Shown in pieces: positions 9,201 through 18,390 of a stretch of 58,550 nt of DNA (its first letter is position 1; every line of letters starts with the position of its first letter). The notes below the pieces were generated by a model. The model saw nothing but the letters and a program-made list of their open reading frames with translations. It was not told the origin of the DNA and did no database searches. A program made the position numbers and the translations under genes. The stretch is from the NCBI GenBank assembly GCA_017479265.1, contig JAFVCK010000069.1, positions 1-58,550 on the forward strand. Reading direction: 5' to 3'. This stretch comes from Bacteroidales bacterium (GTDB lineage: Bacteria > Bacteroidota > Bacteroidia > Bacteroidales > UBA932).

Positions 9201-9669
9201 TAAAGGAAATCGCTCCGAAGACGCCGAAGGAGGCGAGCAGCATGATGACTCCGGCAAGGATAACGCCGGCCATCACATAGAGAACGCTTTTTTTGAAATC
9301 CATGTTGAGCATGCTGGCGGCCAGAGTGCCCGTCCATGCTCCTGTGCCGGGAAGCGGAATGCCCACGAAGAGCAGCAGAGCCCAGTAGAGGCCCCTTCCG
9401 GCCTTGGATTCGAGTTTGCGCCCGCCTTTTTCGCCCTTCTCAAGACACCATGTGAAAAAGCCGCCTATGAACTTCTTGTCCTTGCCCCACTCCAGTATGC
9501 GGCGGGCAAAAAGGAAAATGAAAGGCACAGGCAGCATGTTGCCTATGACGGCGATAATATAGGAAGGCACCAGGGGCAGCTCGAAGCCTACGGCATAAGG
9601 TATGGCGCCGCGAAGCTCAATCAGGGGCACCATGGATATCAGGAATACTATCAGATACTTCTTGAACAT
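9193..9669 (-). CDS. Small multi-drug export family membrane protein
   Basis: A 158-residue, strongly hydrophobic protein of the COG2426 type, annotated as putative small multi-drug export protein. The N-terminus (FLISMVPLIELRGAIPYAVG) matches the family signature and about four membrane helices are visible. The conserved turn GIPLPGTGAWTG lies near residues 103-114. The annotation as exporter rests on family naming only; the substrate is unknown. It starts on the last base of the upstream DUF6913-like gene, so the two are probably co-translated. Its 3' end overlaps the bat operon's end by eight bases. Confidence 0.8.
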   Translation of the reverse strand: MFKKYLIVFLISMVPLIELRGAIPYAVGFELPLVPSYIIAVIGNMLPVPFIFLFARRILEWGKDKKFIGGFFTWCLEKGEKGGRKLESKAGRGLYWALLLFVGIPLPGTGAWTGTLAASMLNMDFKKSVLYVMAGVILAGVIMLLASFGVFGAISFIR

Positions 9670-10202
9670 CAGCCTATTTTTGAAAGATAAGTCTTTACAC
9701 CTGAGAATATTTCATCCTCGGACAATATATTGTCTGAAGAATCTGAAATAACCATGTCGAAGGTGTCGCCGGGCAGCTGGACCCGCCCTATCTTGAACTT
9801 CGCGCCGGAGAATTTGGCCATGCACTCAAGGGGGAAACCGGTGCTGCGTATAAGCGAAATAAAAAGGTCGGGAGAGTATGATTTCAGCAGTTCGAGCTTC
9901 TCCTCGGAAGGCTTGCCGAACCAGTTGAGGTCGCGCCTCAGCACGGTATTGGTAATGCTCGTAATGAGCCTTTCCTCCGAATCCAGCTTGCGGAAATCGA
10001 AGAAGAACACCTCTCCCTTTATTCCGTTCTCGCGATAGAAGGCCTGTATGCTCATCTTGCACTTGTCGAAGGACGTGTCCTCAACGTCAATGAAAGTCAC
10101 GGCGGTACGGATATCCCTAAGGGGCATAATGCCCGTCGGCACATCGCTCGACAGCTTGGCAAGGCAACGCTTCCTGAAAAAATCTTTGACCGCTTCCAGC
10201 AT
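9669..10202 (-). CDS. DUF6913-like conserved protein
   Basis: A 177-residue soluble protein. It resembles the DUF6913 family of Bacteroidetes, judging by overall pattern (MLEAVKDFFRKR start; AVTFIDVEDTSF; FFFDFRKLD; PDLFISLIRS; SGAKFKIGRV). I recognise the family style but am not certain of the number. No catalytic motif, signal or membrane segment is seen. It lies one base after the kinase gene and overlaps the export-protein gene, so all three are likely one transcript. Function unknown. Confidence 0.6.
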   Translation of the reverse strand: MLEAVKDFFRKRCLAKLSSDVPTGIMPLRDIRTAVTFIDVEDTSFDKCKMSIQAFYRENGIKGEVFFFDFRKLDSEERLITSITNTVLRRDLNWFGKPSEEKLELLKSYSPDLFISLIRSTGFPLECMAKFSGAKFKIGRVQLPGDTFDMVISDSSDNILSEDEIFSGVKTYLSKIG

Positions 10203-10203
10203 C

Positions 10204-11211
10204 CTAACCCTCTATGTTTCCGCCGTTTGCAGCAATGAGTTCACGGATTTCCTGCTTGGCAGCCTTCCATCTGGGAACGTCTATCTTGGTACCGATTACT
10301 TCCACCACCTTGGCGGCGATTATGGAACCTATTTCTCCGCAGACGCGAAGCGGCATTCCGAGCGAATGGGCATACAGGAATCCTGCGGCGTAGGTGTCGC
10401 CCGCACCGGTAGCGTCTATGGTAGCGGCGGGCCAGGCCTCGATATAGTGGTACTCATCGCCCTGCCGGACCATGGAACCGTCCTTTCCTATCTTGACGAC
10501 GGCGATGTCGCAGTGTGTGGCAAGTTCCGCAAGAGCCTCGCGAGGCTCTTTCTTGGTGAAAGCGCGTGCCTCTGACTCGTTGGCGAAGACTATGTCCACG
10601 TAGCGGTCCACCAGATTGTGGAAGAAAGCGTCGTTGGACTCCACCACGTTATAGGATGCCATGTCTATGCTTATGGTGCAGCCGGCCGCCTTGGCCATCT
10701 GGGCCGCCTTGGCTATAAGTTCCTGATTCTGCACGAGATAGCCCTCGATATGGAAATAGTCATAGCCTTCGAAATACTCGGGCCTCAGGTCGTCCGGACC
10801 CATTTCCAGGGCAGAGCCCATATAGTCGGCAAAGGTCCTTTCGGCATTGGCTCCGGTGATGAAAACCATGCAGCGGCCGGAAGACTTGGTGCCATAGAGC
10901 ATGGTGGTCTTCACTCCGTACTGCTCCAGGGCGCTCTTGAACAGGCTGCCGAGCTGGTCGTTGCCTATCTTGCCTATGAAGCCCGAGGGCATGCCGAAAA
11001 TGGAGGTGCAGGTAATGGTATTGGCTCCGGAGCCTCCGGGGACATATTTCACTCCTATCTGCTCCAGGGCGGACCAGATACGGTCTCCGGTTTCCATGTC
11101 CACATGCTGCATGCTTCCCTTGGGAAGATGATATTCAGCCAGAAGGCTGTCGTCCGGCAGCACTGCCAGTATGTCCGTAAGGGCATTTCCGATTGCAAGT
11201 ACAGATTTCAT
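10204..11211 (-). CDS. PfkB-family kinase, probable adenosine kinase
   Basis: A 335-residue ribokinase-fold enzyme of full length. PfkB signature 1 is present as PGGSGANTITCTSIFG (about residues 57-72). Signature 2 with the catalytic Asp is DATGAGDTYAAGFLYAHSLG (about residues 265-284). Bacteroidetes homologues are usually annotated as adenosine kinase, which makes AMP from adenosine with ATP; other nucleoside or sugar substrates are possible. It has its own promoter at 11234-11265. It begins the kinase/DUF6913/export-protein transcript. The family is sure, the substrate is inferred. Confidence 0.85.
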   Translation of the reverse strand: MKSVLAIGNALTDILAVLPDDSLLAEYHLPKGSMQHVDMETGDRIWSALEQIGVKYVPGGSGANTITCTSIFGMPSGFIGKIGNDQLGSLFKSALEQYGVKTTMLYGTKSSGRCMVFITGANAERTFADYMGSALEMGPDDLRPEYFEGYDYFHIEGYLVQNQELIAKAAQMAKAAGCTISIDMASYNVVESNDAFFHNLVDRYVDIVFANESEARAFTKKEPREALAELATHCDIAVVKIGKDGSMVRQGDEYHYIEAWPAATIDATGAGDTYAAGFLYAHSLGMPLRVCGEIGSIIAAKVVEVIGTKIDVPRWKAAKQEIRELIAANGGNIEG

Positions 11212-11233
11212 CGCGCTTGATTGTTACAAAATG

Positions 11234-11265
11234 CAAATATAGCGGTTTTTGGGGGATTGTACAAC
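11234..11265 (-). promoter_or_regulatory. Promoter of the kinase gene
   Basis: On the minus strand TATATTTG (11234-11241) followed by CA is a perfect -7 box. GTTG (11262-11265) lies 20 bases upstream as an imperfect -33 TTTG. The RNA start would be about 15-20 bases before the start codon. Confidence 0.6.
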
Positions 11266-11266
11266 C

Positions 11267-12019
11267 CTATTGCTCGTCGGGAGCGTCATCCATGGGTGCG
11301 GAATCGCGCATGATACGAGCCCGCAGGTCCTCGTCCGTGGAGGCAAGGCGAATTCTCTCCCTGCTGGCCTTGAACAGCCTGTAGCAGAAATATATCAGCA
11401 CCAGGGTGAGGATTCCGGACCAGCCTGCGCCAAGGTTGCTGACGAAGACTATGGAGTCATATACGCCGTGAAGGAGTATGGGATAGAGTATAATCTTGGC
11501 TTTGGTGCCCTTGGGAGCAGATTCTCCGTAGAAATGATAGAGGGAATAGTAGTAGCCCATTACGACTGCGAAGGCGAAGTGCCCGGGTACGGCGAAAAGG
11601 GCGCGGCTCACGCTGACGCTGAACCAGTCCGCTCCTGCCGCCAGGACATATTCTATGTTCTCCAGTGTGGCGAATCCAAGGCCCACGGCTACGGCATATA
11701 CTATGCCGTCATAGCGCTCGTCGAACTCGGCGCAGTTCCGCAGCAACAACCACAGCATCAGCAACTTGGCACATTCCTCGGGAATGGCCGCGCCGAAGAA
11801 GGACACCCTTATGCAGTCCCAGAAGCCTTCGGGTTCGAGGGTGAAATAGCCCATGGCCATGAGCGGGCCGGAGATAAGGGAGGATACCATGGTGGCAAGG
11901 GCGCCGAAGCCGAAGCCCTTGACGACCAGCCGCACAGGTTCGGGATTGAAGTCCCTGTGATAGACATAGAACATCAGAACAAGAGCCGGAAGCACGGCGG
12001 CCAGAATCGGTATAAGCAT
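11267..12019 (-). CDS. PrsW-family glutamic intramembrane protease
   Basis: A 250-residue multi-helix membrane protein. The family motif EE with a following Lys is seen as AIPEECAKLLML (near residues 80-91). The later conserved segments HFAFAVVMGYYYSL and HGVYDSIVF are also present. PrsW proteases cut anti-sigma factors or other membrane proteins within the bilayer; the substrate here is unknown. The open frame extends upstream to 12076, but that extension translates a perfect inverted repeat (12025-12054). I therefore prefer the start at 12019 (MLIPILAAVLPALVLMFYVY). It follows the cytochrome c biogenesis gene by 69 bases. Confidence 0.82.
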   Translation of the reverse strand: MLIPILAAVLPALVLMFYVYHRDFNPEPVRLVVKGFGFGALATMVSSLISGPLMAMGYFTLEPEGFWDCIRVSFFGAAIPEECAKLLMLWLLLRNCAEFDERYDGIVYAVAVGLGFATLENIEYVLAAGADWFSVSVSRALFAVPGHFAFAVVMGYYYSLYHFYGESAPKGTKAKIILYPILLHGVYDSIVFVSNLGAGWSGILTLVLIYFCYRLFKASRERIRLASTDEDLRARIMRDSAPMDDAPDEQ

Positions 12020-12024
12020 ATACA

Positions 12025-12054
12025 GTAAATTTGAAGTCCAGACTTCAAATTTAC
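12025..12054. repeat. Perfect 14-base inverted repeat before the PrsW gene
   Basis: Arms GTAAATTTGAAGTC (12025-12038) and GACTTCAAATTTAC (12041-12054) are exact reverse complements with only CA between them. No T-run follows on the minus strand, so it does not look like an ordinary terminator. It sits five bases before the preferred PrsW start, where it could be an operator or a structure limiting translation. Confidence 0.75.
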
Positions 12055-12088
12055 ATCTTTTCTTCCTATTATGCAAAGAACAATGCTA

Positions 12089-14182
12089 TCAGGCGTAGGA
12101 ATGCATGCCGCCGAGAATCAGGTTCACTCCGAAATAGGTAATCAGCACCGACAGGAAGGCGAATATGGTGTACCAGTGGAAGAAACGCGCGGAAGCAAAG
12201 CCCCTCGCTTTCCGGCCCGACAGGGACCGGGAATGGAGGGTGGCGGCATAGACAAGTATGGTCACCAGCGCCCAGGTCTCTTTGGGGTCCCAGGCCCAGT
12301 AGTTGCCCCAGGAAACATTGGCCCAGACGGCACCGAGGAAGGTGCCGAAGGTCAGAATGAAAACCGCCGGGGTCAGCAGCACAAGGCTCACGTCACGCAG
12401 CATTTCCCTTGCCTCGGCCCTGCGCACGCAAACGCCCATGACACCGTTGAGCGCAACCATCCCGAAAAGGGTGTAGGACAGTATCATCGACAGCACATGC
12501 ACGGAAAGCAGAGGACTCTGCAGCACGGGCATAAGGTGGGTAATCCGGGGGTTGGCAGAGGCCATTGAAGCCATCAGCATGGTAAAGCCGGCGAGCAGGA
12601 AGCCAAGGGGCAGGGCCAGAGGGAACTTCCTGTATATCAGCATCATGAAAAGGCTGGAAAGCCATGCCATAAGCATCATCACGCTGTAACTGCCGGCAAA
12701 AGGGGCGTGGCCGGAGACATACCAGCGAAGAGATAGCACGACGGACAGATACACAAACAGCAGGGCGGCCAGGACGGCCAGCCCATGGCCAAGTCCGGCA
12801 GGCATCACCCTGCGCCCCCTTGAAATGCGAATGCCGCAGAAGACAAAGAGCAGAAGGCCGAGCGTAATGGAAGCCATGAATGGCACCATGGGACGGGAAA
12901 TGCGGTTATAGAGACGCTCCGCCCTCACATGCGACGCGGAAGGCAGCACACCGAGGGCAGTCTTCTCCTGATAGGTTTTCAGCTTGGTCAATATGGCCGA
13001 AAGCCCTTCCATGTCCCCTCGGGCTACCTTCTCGCCCATAAGATTCATGGACTTGCGTATGAAAAGCATCTGGTCCACAGGCATTTGCGAAGGCAGATGG
13101 CTCGCCGGAGAATACCACATCACCTCGCGAAGCGACGGGTCCTCCCGGCGGACGCTGTCGGAAGGGGCGTAAGGATATATGGTGAGCACGGCGGCTCCTG
13201 CCATCTGGCGCAGCATCCAGCGTTTTTCCTCCTCGACAGGACCGCCTTTATCCTTGGCTTTCAGCTTTATAGGCACATCGGCCCATGTAGAGGGATAGAA
13301 CAGCATTCCGGAGAGCACCTGATTGGCGCTGAAGCCCTGCACCCCGGCCTTGCCGTAAATCTTGAGGCAATACTCGCGGGCCATGGTCTCCACCGTGGTA
13401 ATCCTGTCGTTGTAGTAGATATAGAGGCCTCCCAGCTGGTCCGCCACATCCTCAGGAAGGACCCTGGGGGCCGCGGAGGCGCTCAGAGCAAAGGCCAGCA
13501 GGCACAGGGAGGAAGCGGACAAGCGACGCAGGGCAGCCCTGAAGCCTGTATTTCGCTGGAAGAAAAAGCCTATGAAAGACAAGAGCAGCAGCAAATATCC
13601 GGCATAGGTGATGCCTGTCCCACAGGGGTCATGGCTGACGGCCAGGGAGGACCCTTTCAAGTCCTCGTCATAATCCTGCTGATAGAAACGGAAACCCTTG
13701 TATTTCAGTATATGGTTCATTGATATTACGGCCAAGCCGCCGCCGGGTAGCCCCACCGTCGAACTGTAGTCCATGGGCGAGAGGGAACCCCTGTAATAGT
13801 CTATGTCGAAACTCTCAAGGCGGAGCGAAAAGGGCAGCATCCTCACTCCTCCGTCCACATCCGTGTACTCCGACACGCTCTCCCCCACCCGCAGGTGCAT
13901 GGTGCCGTTATGTCCGAAAAGATGGGAGACAAGGGCCCCGACGAGTACAACGACGAAGGAAAGGTGTATCATGAGGGTGGCGACGGCCCTGTAAGTACCT
14001 GACCTGAAGAGCCATATAACGCCGGCAACAGCCGCGACGGCCCACAGGGCTATGAACCACCACGAATGATAGACAGAGGAAAAGGCGGCGTCCGTGCCAT
14101 GCACCTTTTCGACAATGGTGGCAGCCATCATCGCCAGGATGAGGACCGCCACCGCCGTGAATGAAAATTTCTTAGATAGCAT
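12089..14182 (-). CDS. CcsBA-type cytochrome c synthetase (ResB-CcsA fusion)
   Basis: A 697-residue inner-membrane protein that carries haem to the periplasm and attaches it to CxxCH motifs (System II). The N-terminal ResB/CcsB-like half has several helices and a large periplasmic loop. The C-terminal CcsA half carries the tryptophan-rich haem-handling motif WGNYWAWDPKETW near residue 626, with the conserved histidines HVLSMILSYTLFG and FHWYTIFAFLS around it. The fused form is known in Bacteroidetes and epsilonproteobacteria. It overlaps the upstream di-haem protein gene by 11 bases, so that c-type protein is a likely client. Confidence 0.92.
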   Translation of the reverse strand: MLSKKFSFTAVAVLILAMMAATIVEKVHGTDAAFSSVYHSWWFIALWAVAAVAGVIWLFRSGTYRAVATLMIHLSFVVVLVGALVSHLFGHNGTMHLRVGESVSEYTDVDGGVRMLPFSLRLESFDIDYYRGSLSPMDYSSTVGLPGGGLAVISMNHILKYKGFRFYQQDYDEDLKGSSLAVSHDPCGTGITYAGYLLLLLSFIGFFFQRNTGFRAALRRLSASSLCLLAFALSASAAPRVLPEDVADQLGGLYIYYNDRITTVETMAREYCLKIYGKAGVQGFSANQVLSGMLFYPSTWADVPIKLKAKDKGGPVEEEKRWMLRQMAGAAVLTIYPYAPSDSVRREDPSLREVMWYSPASHLPSQMPVDQMLFIRKSMNLMGEKVARGDMEGLSAILTKLKTYQEKTALGVLPSASHVRAERLYNRISRPMVPFMASITLGLLLFVFCGIRISRGRRVMPAGLGHGLAVLAALLFVYLSVVLSLRWYVSGHAPFAGSYSVMMLMAWLSSLFMMLIYRKFPLALPLGFLLAGFTMLMASMASANPRITHLMPVLQSPLLSVHVLSMILSYTLFGMVALNGVMGVCVRRAEAREMLRDVSLVLLTPAVFILTFGTFLGAVWANVSWGNYWAWDPKETWALVTILVYAATLHSRSLSGRKARGFASARFFHWYTIFAFLSVLITYFGVNLILGGMHSYA

Positions 14183-15818
14183 CTATGAATTTGATAACCG
14201 CATCGCGGTCCTCCTTGGACAGCGCACGGAATTTCTCGACCGAGGCGCGGGCATCGCTCTCGGCGGCACCGTGCCACATTATAGCCTCCATGGTGTTGCG
14301 GGCACGGGCATCGTGCAGACGGTCGGCGTGACCGGAGCATATCATGGACAGTCCGCGTCCCCAAAGAGGAGTCGTACGGCACCAGCCGGTACGGATGTCA
14401 TTGACCATGTGAAGCCTGTGCTGGACCATGTCGGTGTAAGGCCAGATTGTCTGGTAAGGATATTTGGGCAGACGCTTGTCGCCTTTCTCGAAGAATCCGG
14501 CCGTGTCGTGGAACTCGTCGTCTCCGGTCTTCCAGGAAGGACGGTGGCAGGAGGCGCATCCCATTTCGCGGAACAGGCTGCGGCCCTTCTGCACCCGGGC
14601 ATCGGCGAGGTTTCGCGCCGCAGGAACGGCAAGGCCCCTGTGCCATACCATGAGGTCCACATAGTCCTCGTCGCTCATTTCGGCGGGCAATTCCTTGCTG
14701 GTCAGATAGTTGTATATATCCTGTTCAACATTTCCGGTCTTGTTCCACTCGGGGAATTTCTCGTAGAATTTCGCCTGCACGTCCTCGTCCTTGGACGCTA
14801 CCTGGGCATAATACACGCCAGCCAGGTCAAGGTAATGGTAGCGGCGGTCGCTCCTGGTGACATTGGTAATGTTCCAGATGGCGTTGGCTCCGGGACCGTC
14901 CTGGATGGTGGCGCGGGTCATGGCGTAGGTGAATTTCTTGGGAAGAGGGTGGGAAGGGTCCTGCTTGTTGGCGTACAGATAGGCCTCTACCCACTCGCCG
15001 TCCTTGAACATGCCGGGATTAATCTTGACCTCTCCGGGGAAATTCTCCTTGAAATATGCCTCCTGACGGGCGAATTCAGCCTTCAGGTCCTCCTCGTCTA
15101 TGGCATCCAGAAGGCCTGAACCATATATGCCTATGGTATTCTCCAGACGCACCTCCACGTCCTCGTAGGGAATCTCCACATTCTCCCCGCCGCGCTTTGC
15201 AATAAGGGGCACATAGTAGGCATCCTCGGCTATGGTGACTTCAGGATAAATGAGGCTGTAGGTCTCTCCGTCGGCGAATTTGTTGCCCCACTCGTCCGTG
15301 TATTCCTTCCAGGCTATGGATATTCCGTCCTCGTCTATGGGAGCCTTGAAAGGAGCCACGGCCTTGGTCTGGGGCATGCCTGCCAGGGACATCAGGTAGG
15401 CACTCGTGGTCTTGTCATAGACGACCAGCAGATAGCCGTTGCCCTTCTCTCCGGCACGGTACTGCTCCATTCTGGCACCGTGTCCGTAACCGGGATGGCA
15501 GTCCTTGCAGGAACTCCTTATGTAGAGGGGTCCCAGGCCGTTGAAAGGTTTGGACTCCTGCTTGAAGGCGTTGTCGAAGAAATATTCGCCATGTATGAAG
15601 GCCTCGCTCATGCCGGAATTGGTGACTGCCGGAGTCTCCTGCTCGTAGGCAAGGTAAGTCGAATTGAAAACAGTACCCAGTTCACCTCCCGAGAGGGTCT
15701 CTATCTCCACCTGCGTCATTTCGCGGGAAGGGTCGAGGGAAGGGTTGTCAACACCGCTGCCGCTGCTGCAGGACATTGCAGCGGCGGCCAAGGCAAAAAT
15801 TGCCACATACTTTCTCAT
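14172..15818 (-). CDS. Di-haem oxidoreductase lipoprotein (DUF1111)
   Basis: A 548-residue lipoprotein; the lipobox is AAAAMSC with Cys at about residue 17. Two c-type haem sites are visible: CKDCH near residue 103 and CASCH near residue 418, as expected for the DUF1111 di-haem/thiol oxidoreductase family related to MauG-type peroxidases. The segments MQ-proximal GRGLSMICSGHADRLHDARARNT (split, near the C-terminus) match the family's end region. The frame opens upstream to 15890, but the start at 15818 gives a proper signal peptide and clears the imelysin stop by 16 bases. In iron operons this family commonly accompanies imelysin; the reaction is not established. Confidence 0.88.
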   Translation of the reverse strand: MRKYVAIFALAAAAMSCSSGSGVDNPSLDPSREMTQVEIETLSGGELGTVFNSTYLAYEQETPAVTNSGMSEAFIHGEYFFDNAFKQESKPFNGLGPLYIRSSCKDCHPGYGHGARMEQYRAGEKGNGYLLVVYDKTTSAYLMSLAGMPQTKAVAPFKAPIDEDGISIAWKEYTDEWGNKFADGETYSLIYPEVTIAEDAYYVPLIAKRGGENVEIPYEDVEVRLENTIGIYGSGLLDAIDEEDLKAEFARQEAYFKENFPGEVKINPGMFKDGEWVEAYLYANKQDPSHPLPKKFTYAMTRATIQDGPGANAIWNITNVTRSDRRYHYLDLAGVYYAQVASKDEDVQAKFYEKFPEWNKTGNVEQDIYNYLTSKELPAEMSDEDYVDLMVWHRGLAVPAARNLADARVQKGRSLFREMGCASCHRPSWKTGDDEFHDTAGFFEKGDKRLPKYPYQTIWPYTDMVQHRLHMVNDIRTGWCRTTPLWGRGLSMICSGHADRLHDARARNTMEAIMWHGAAESDARASVEKFRALSKEDRDAVIKFIDAI

Positions 15819-15834
15819 ATGCTCAACAAATCTA

Positions 15835-17112
15835 TCAGTCAAACAGTGCGGAAGCGGCCTCGAGGGCATTCTGCAATCCGGTAACAGCATCTATGGCCTC
15901 CTTGACGGAAGCATCCTGGGAATTCTTGGCGAAAGGATACTTCATGCCGCCCTTGGAGAGGTTGTCTTCGCCTCCCTCGCCTATCTCGGAAAGGGCCTTT
16001 TCAATGCCGGAGACTATGGCCTCGTCCACCTTGGGGGCATTGGCCGAAAGGAAGCTGTGAAGGGAAACAGCGCTCTTTTCTCCTCCATAATATACATTCT
16101 TGATAGACAGGATGTTATTGTAGAAATCGGAGATGGAATTCCAGCTGTAGGGAGACTCGATATAGTCAATTCTCTTCTCTATGAGGCTCTCCACGTCCTC
16201 GTCGCTTGCGGGATAGCCGAAGTAGGGATATCCTATCTTTTCGGTGCCGACCTCGGTGCAGATGTCGATAGCGCCCTCGATGATGTCCTTCAGGACGGAG
16301 CCCCAGTTGTCATAGACGGACTTGAGCTTGTCGCCGGGATTCTTGAAAATGGTGCCGTAGTCGACGCCGAGGGAAGGATGCCTGTAGGAAAGGCCGGCTT
16401 TCTCGACGGCAGCCTTGCGGGCGGCATCGGGGTTGGCTGTCCAGGACACCTCCAGTTCGTAGCAGTAGTTGCGAAGGTCGGCGGCTATGGCTACCAGATA
16501 GTTGCCTATGGTAGCAAGGTCAACGGTGGTCTCCATCGTGCGGCCTTCCTTGGTGTAGGAAACGGTGAAAGGGTCCAGCGTGGAGAGTTCGCGAGCCTTG
16601 CCGTCAGCGAAGCAAACGAATTCAATGGCGTGGAAACCTACTATGGAAGCGAAGTCGTCCACCACGAACACGTCGTCCAGGTCATTGGCTGCAAGGGCGG
16701 CCTGCACGGTCGGGTCGGCCATGGTCTCGGGCCAGTCCACGAAGTCGAAAGGCCAGTCGTCGATATGGCCGTCAATTCCGAAACCGGAGTCGCCGGCTGC
16801 ACCGTAAAGGAAGGCTTCGCTGCGCTCCCAAAGGGCCCTGGTGGCCTTGTAGGCAGGAAGTATCGCATCCAGGTTGGCCTGGGTCTTGGCGCTGTTGAAG
16901 GCCACTATTTTCGCGTAGAGATTCTCGGCTTCATCGGAAAGTCCCTGATATGTAGGGAGTATGACATTGTCAACCACTCCGCCTACAAGTTTCTCTACAT
17001 CAGCGCACTTGTCGGAGATGTCCACCGTGGTGACATCGGGAAGCACCCTTTTGTTGCAGGAGACCGCCAGAACGGCTCCCATGGCAATTGCCATCGTGAA
17101 AATTTTCTTCAT
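15835..17112 (-). CDS. Imelysin-family (M75) lipoprotein
   Basis: A 425-residue lipoprotein with lipobox VLAVSC (Cys near 19). The imelysin hallmark GxHxxE is GFHAIE near residue 160, and ALWERSEAFLYGA near residue 95 is the second conserved helix. The fold is helical throughout. Despite the peptidase name, imelysin-like proteins are linked to iron handling: the EfeO component of the EfeUOB ferrous iron system contains this domain. It lies six bases after the outer-membrane barrel gene and before the di-haem protein gene. That order supports an iron-uptake or iron-oxidation role, which remains inference. Confidence 0.9.
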   Translation of the reverse strand: MKKIFTMAIAMGAVLAVSCNKRVLPDVTTVDISDKCADVEKLVGGVVDNVILPTYQGLSDEAENLYAKIVAFNSAKTQANLDAILPAYKATRALWERSEAFLYGAAGDSGFGIDGHIDDWPFDFVDWPETMADPTVQAALAANDLDDVFVVDDFASIVGFHAIEFVCFADGKARELSTLDPFTVSYTKEGRTMETTVDLATIGNYLVAIAADLRNYCYELEVSWTANPDAARKAAVEKAGLSYRHPSLGVDYGTIFKNPGDKLKSVYDNWGSVLKDIIEGAIDICTEVGTEKIGYPYFGYPASDEDVESLIEKRIDYIESPYSWNSISDFYNNILSIKNVYYGGEKSAVSLHSFLSANAPKVDEAIVSGIEKALSEIGEGGEDNLSKGGMKYPFAKNSQDASVKEAIDAVTGLQNALEAASALFD

Positions 17113-17118
17113 AGTATC

Positions 17119-18369
17119 TTATCTTTTGAAAAATCCTGAATACGCTATCCCAATATTGAAGGACGGCTCGTTGTTGTACGGGGCCTTGTAGAACCTGTGC
17201 GAGTACTCGGCCTTGATTACGATATCCTTTATGGGATAATAGTTTATGCCGAAGGCCACGCGGTTGCGGTCAGACCAGTTGTACTTGGTGGCGGTGTCCG
17301 TCGGAGGGACATAGCAGTCATAGTATTCGTAGCGGCCGAAAAGGTAGAGTTTCATGTCGGCAGGGCGCTTGGGCAGCAGTGAAAATACATCGTAACCTGC
17401 CTCTATCCCTCCGGCAAGAGCGGCCATTCCGACGTATGTGCTGGGAAGGAACTTCCTGGAATTGGAACGGTTACGGCTGCTTATGCCGTCTGCGTTGCCA
17501 AGGTGCCCGTAGTCGAAATTGCCCCTCGCCACGACATTGTATCCCTTGTACTCGAAATCGAAGGAACCTATGCAGAGCAGTCCCTTGAGGGCCGTCCTGT
17601 TGGAGGTGGGATATGCATCGTTGTCCGTGCCGCCAAGATAGGCGCTGAGGCCCATCCTGAGGCCGGGGACGGAGTAATTGTCCACCCTCAGCACGCCGGC
17701 GAATTCATTGCCGACCGTATATTCGTAGGCCGAAGCCGCGCCCGTCTTTATCCATGTGGAATTCTTGAACATGCGGTTGTTGAGTCCGGGGAGCAGCATG
17801 GCTTCATAGCGCCAGTGCGCCGTCCGGCCCCAGAAACTCACGCCTATCTGATGCCAAGTGCAGGGCATTATGGTATTCTCCCCTTCGGCGCGATAGACGG
17901 TAAAGAACTCCGTGGGCAGATGATGGCCGTTGGTGAGTCCCATTGGGACTATCAGCATGCCTGCCATTATGTTGGCCTCGGGACAGAAAGATTTTTGCAG
18001 CCAGAACTGCTCCAGGGCCACTTCTCCGCCCCTTTCTATCTCCTGCTCTATCTCTATGGCCTCGTCGTCTTCAAGTTCTATAGCGGCCTCCACGCCGCCG
18101 TGCTCGAATTCTATCTCCGTGCCCATGGACCAGCCCCGGCCGAAATCATAGCCCATCATTATGACCACATGGGGAAGATCGAAACGACCGTATCCTCCCA
18201 CCTTGTCGTAGCTATAGGTCGCCGGGTCGAGGAAGCGCCGGGGGCTGTCGCTGTAGAAATTATACGAATAAACCGCCTCTCCGTAGCCTCCTATGGTGAA
18301 CTTGTGCTGGGCTCCGCAATGGATGGCCGCACAAAGCAAAACGCTCAAAACAATAATCCTGTTCTTCAT
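17119..18369 (-). CDS. Outer-membrane beta-barrel (porin-like) protein
   Basis: A 416-residue protein. The signal peptide (MKNRIIVLSVLLCAAIHCGAQ) is followed by alternating aromatic strands such as FTIGGYGEAVYSYNFYS. It ends in a phenylalanine two residues before the stop-proximal Lys-Arg (AYSGFFKR), as in Bacteroidetes barrels. The number of strands suggests a porin-like barrel; an exact family is not recognised. An acidic tract (ELEDDEAIEIEQEIERGGE, residues about 112-130) may form a metal-binding or extracellular loop. The start at 18369 is preferred because the -7 promoter box covers the upstream ATG at 18393. It opens the imelysin operon. Confidence 0.75.
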   Translation of the reverse strand: MKNRIIVLSVLLCAAIHCGAQHKFTIGGYGEAVYSYNFYSDSPRRFLDPATYSYDKVGGYGRFDLPHVVIMMGYDFGRGWSMGTEIEFEHGGVEAAIELEDDEAIEIEQEIERGGEVALEQFWLQKSFCPEANIMAGMLIVPMGLTNGHHLPTEFFTVYRAEGENTIMPCTWHQIGVSFWGRTAHWRYEAMLLPGLNNRMFKNSTWIKTGAASAYEYTVGNEFAGVLRVDNYSVPGLRMGLSAYLGGTDNDAYPTSNRTALKGLLCIGSFDFEYKGYNVVARGNFDYGHLGNADGISSRNRSNSRKFLPSTYVGMAALAGGIEAGYDVFSLLPKRPADMKLYLFGRYEYYDCYVPPTDTATKYNWSDRNRVAFGINYYPIKDIVIKAEYSHRFYKAPYNNEPSFNIGIAYSGFFKR

Positions 18370-18390
18370 GGCTGTCGCATTTTTCGGCTG

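Noticed and set aside
15664-17139. Plus-strand frame of 491 codons opposite the imelysin gene
   Set aside because: Shadow of the imelysin frame, with no recognisable domain and no promoter.
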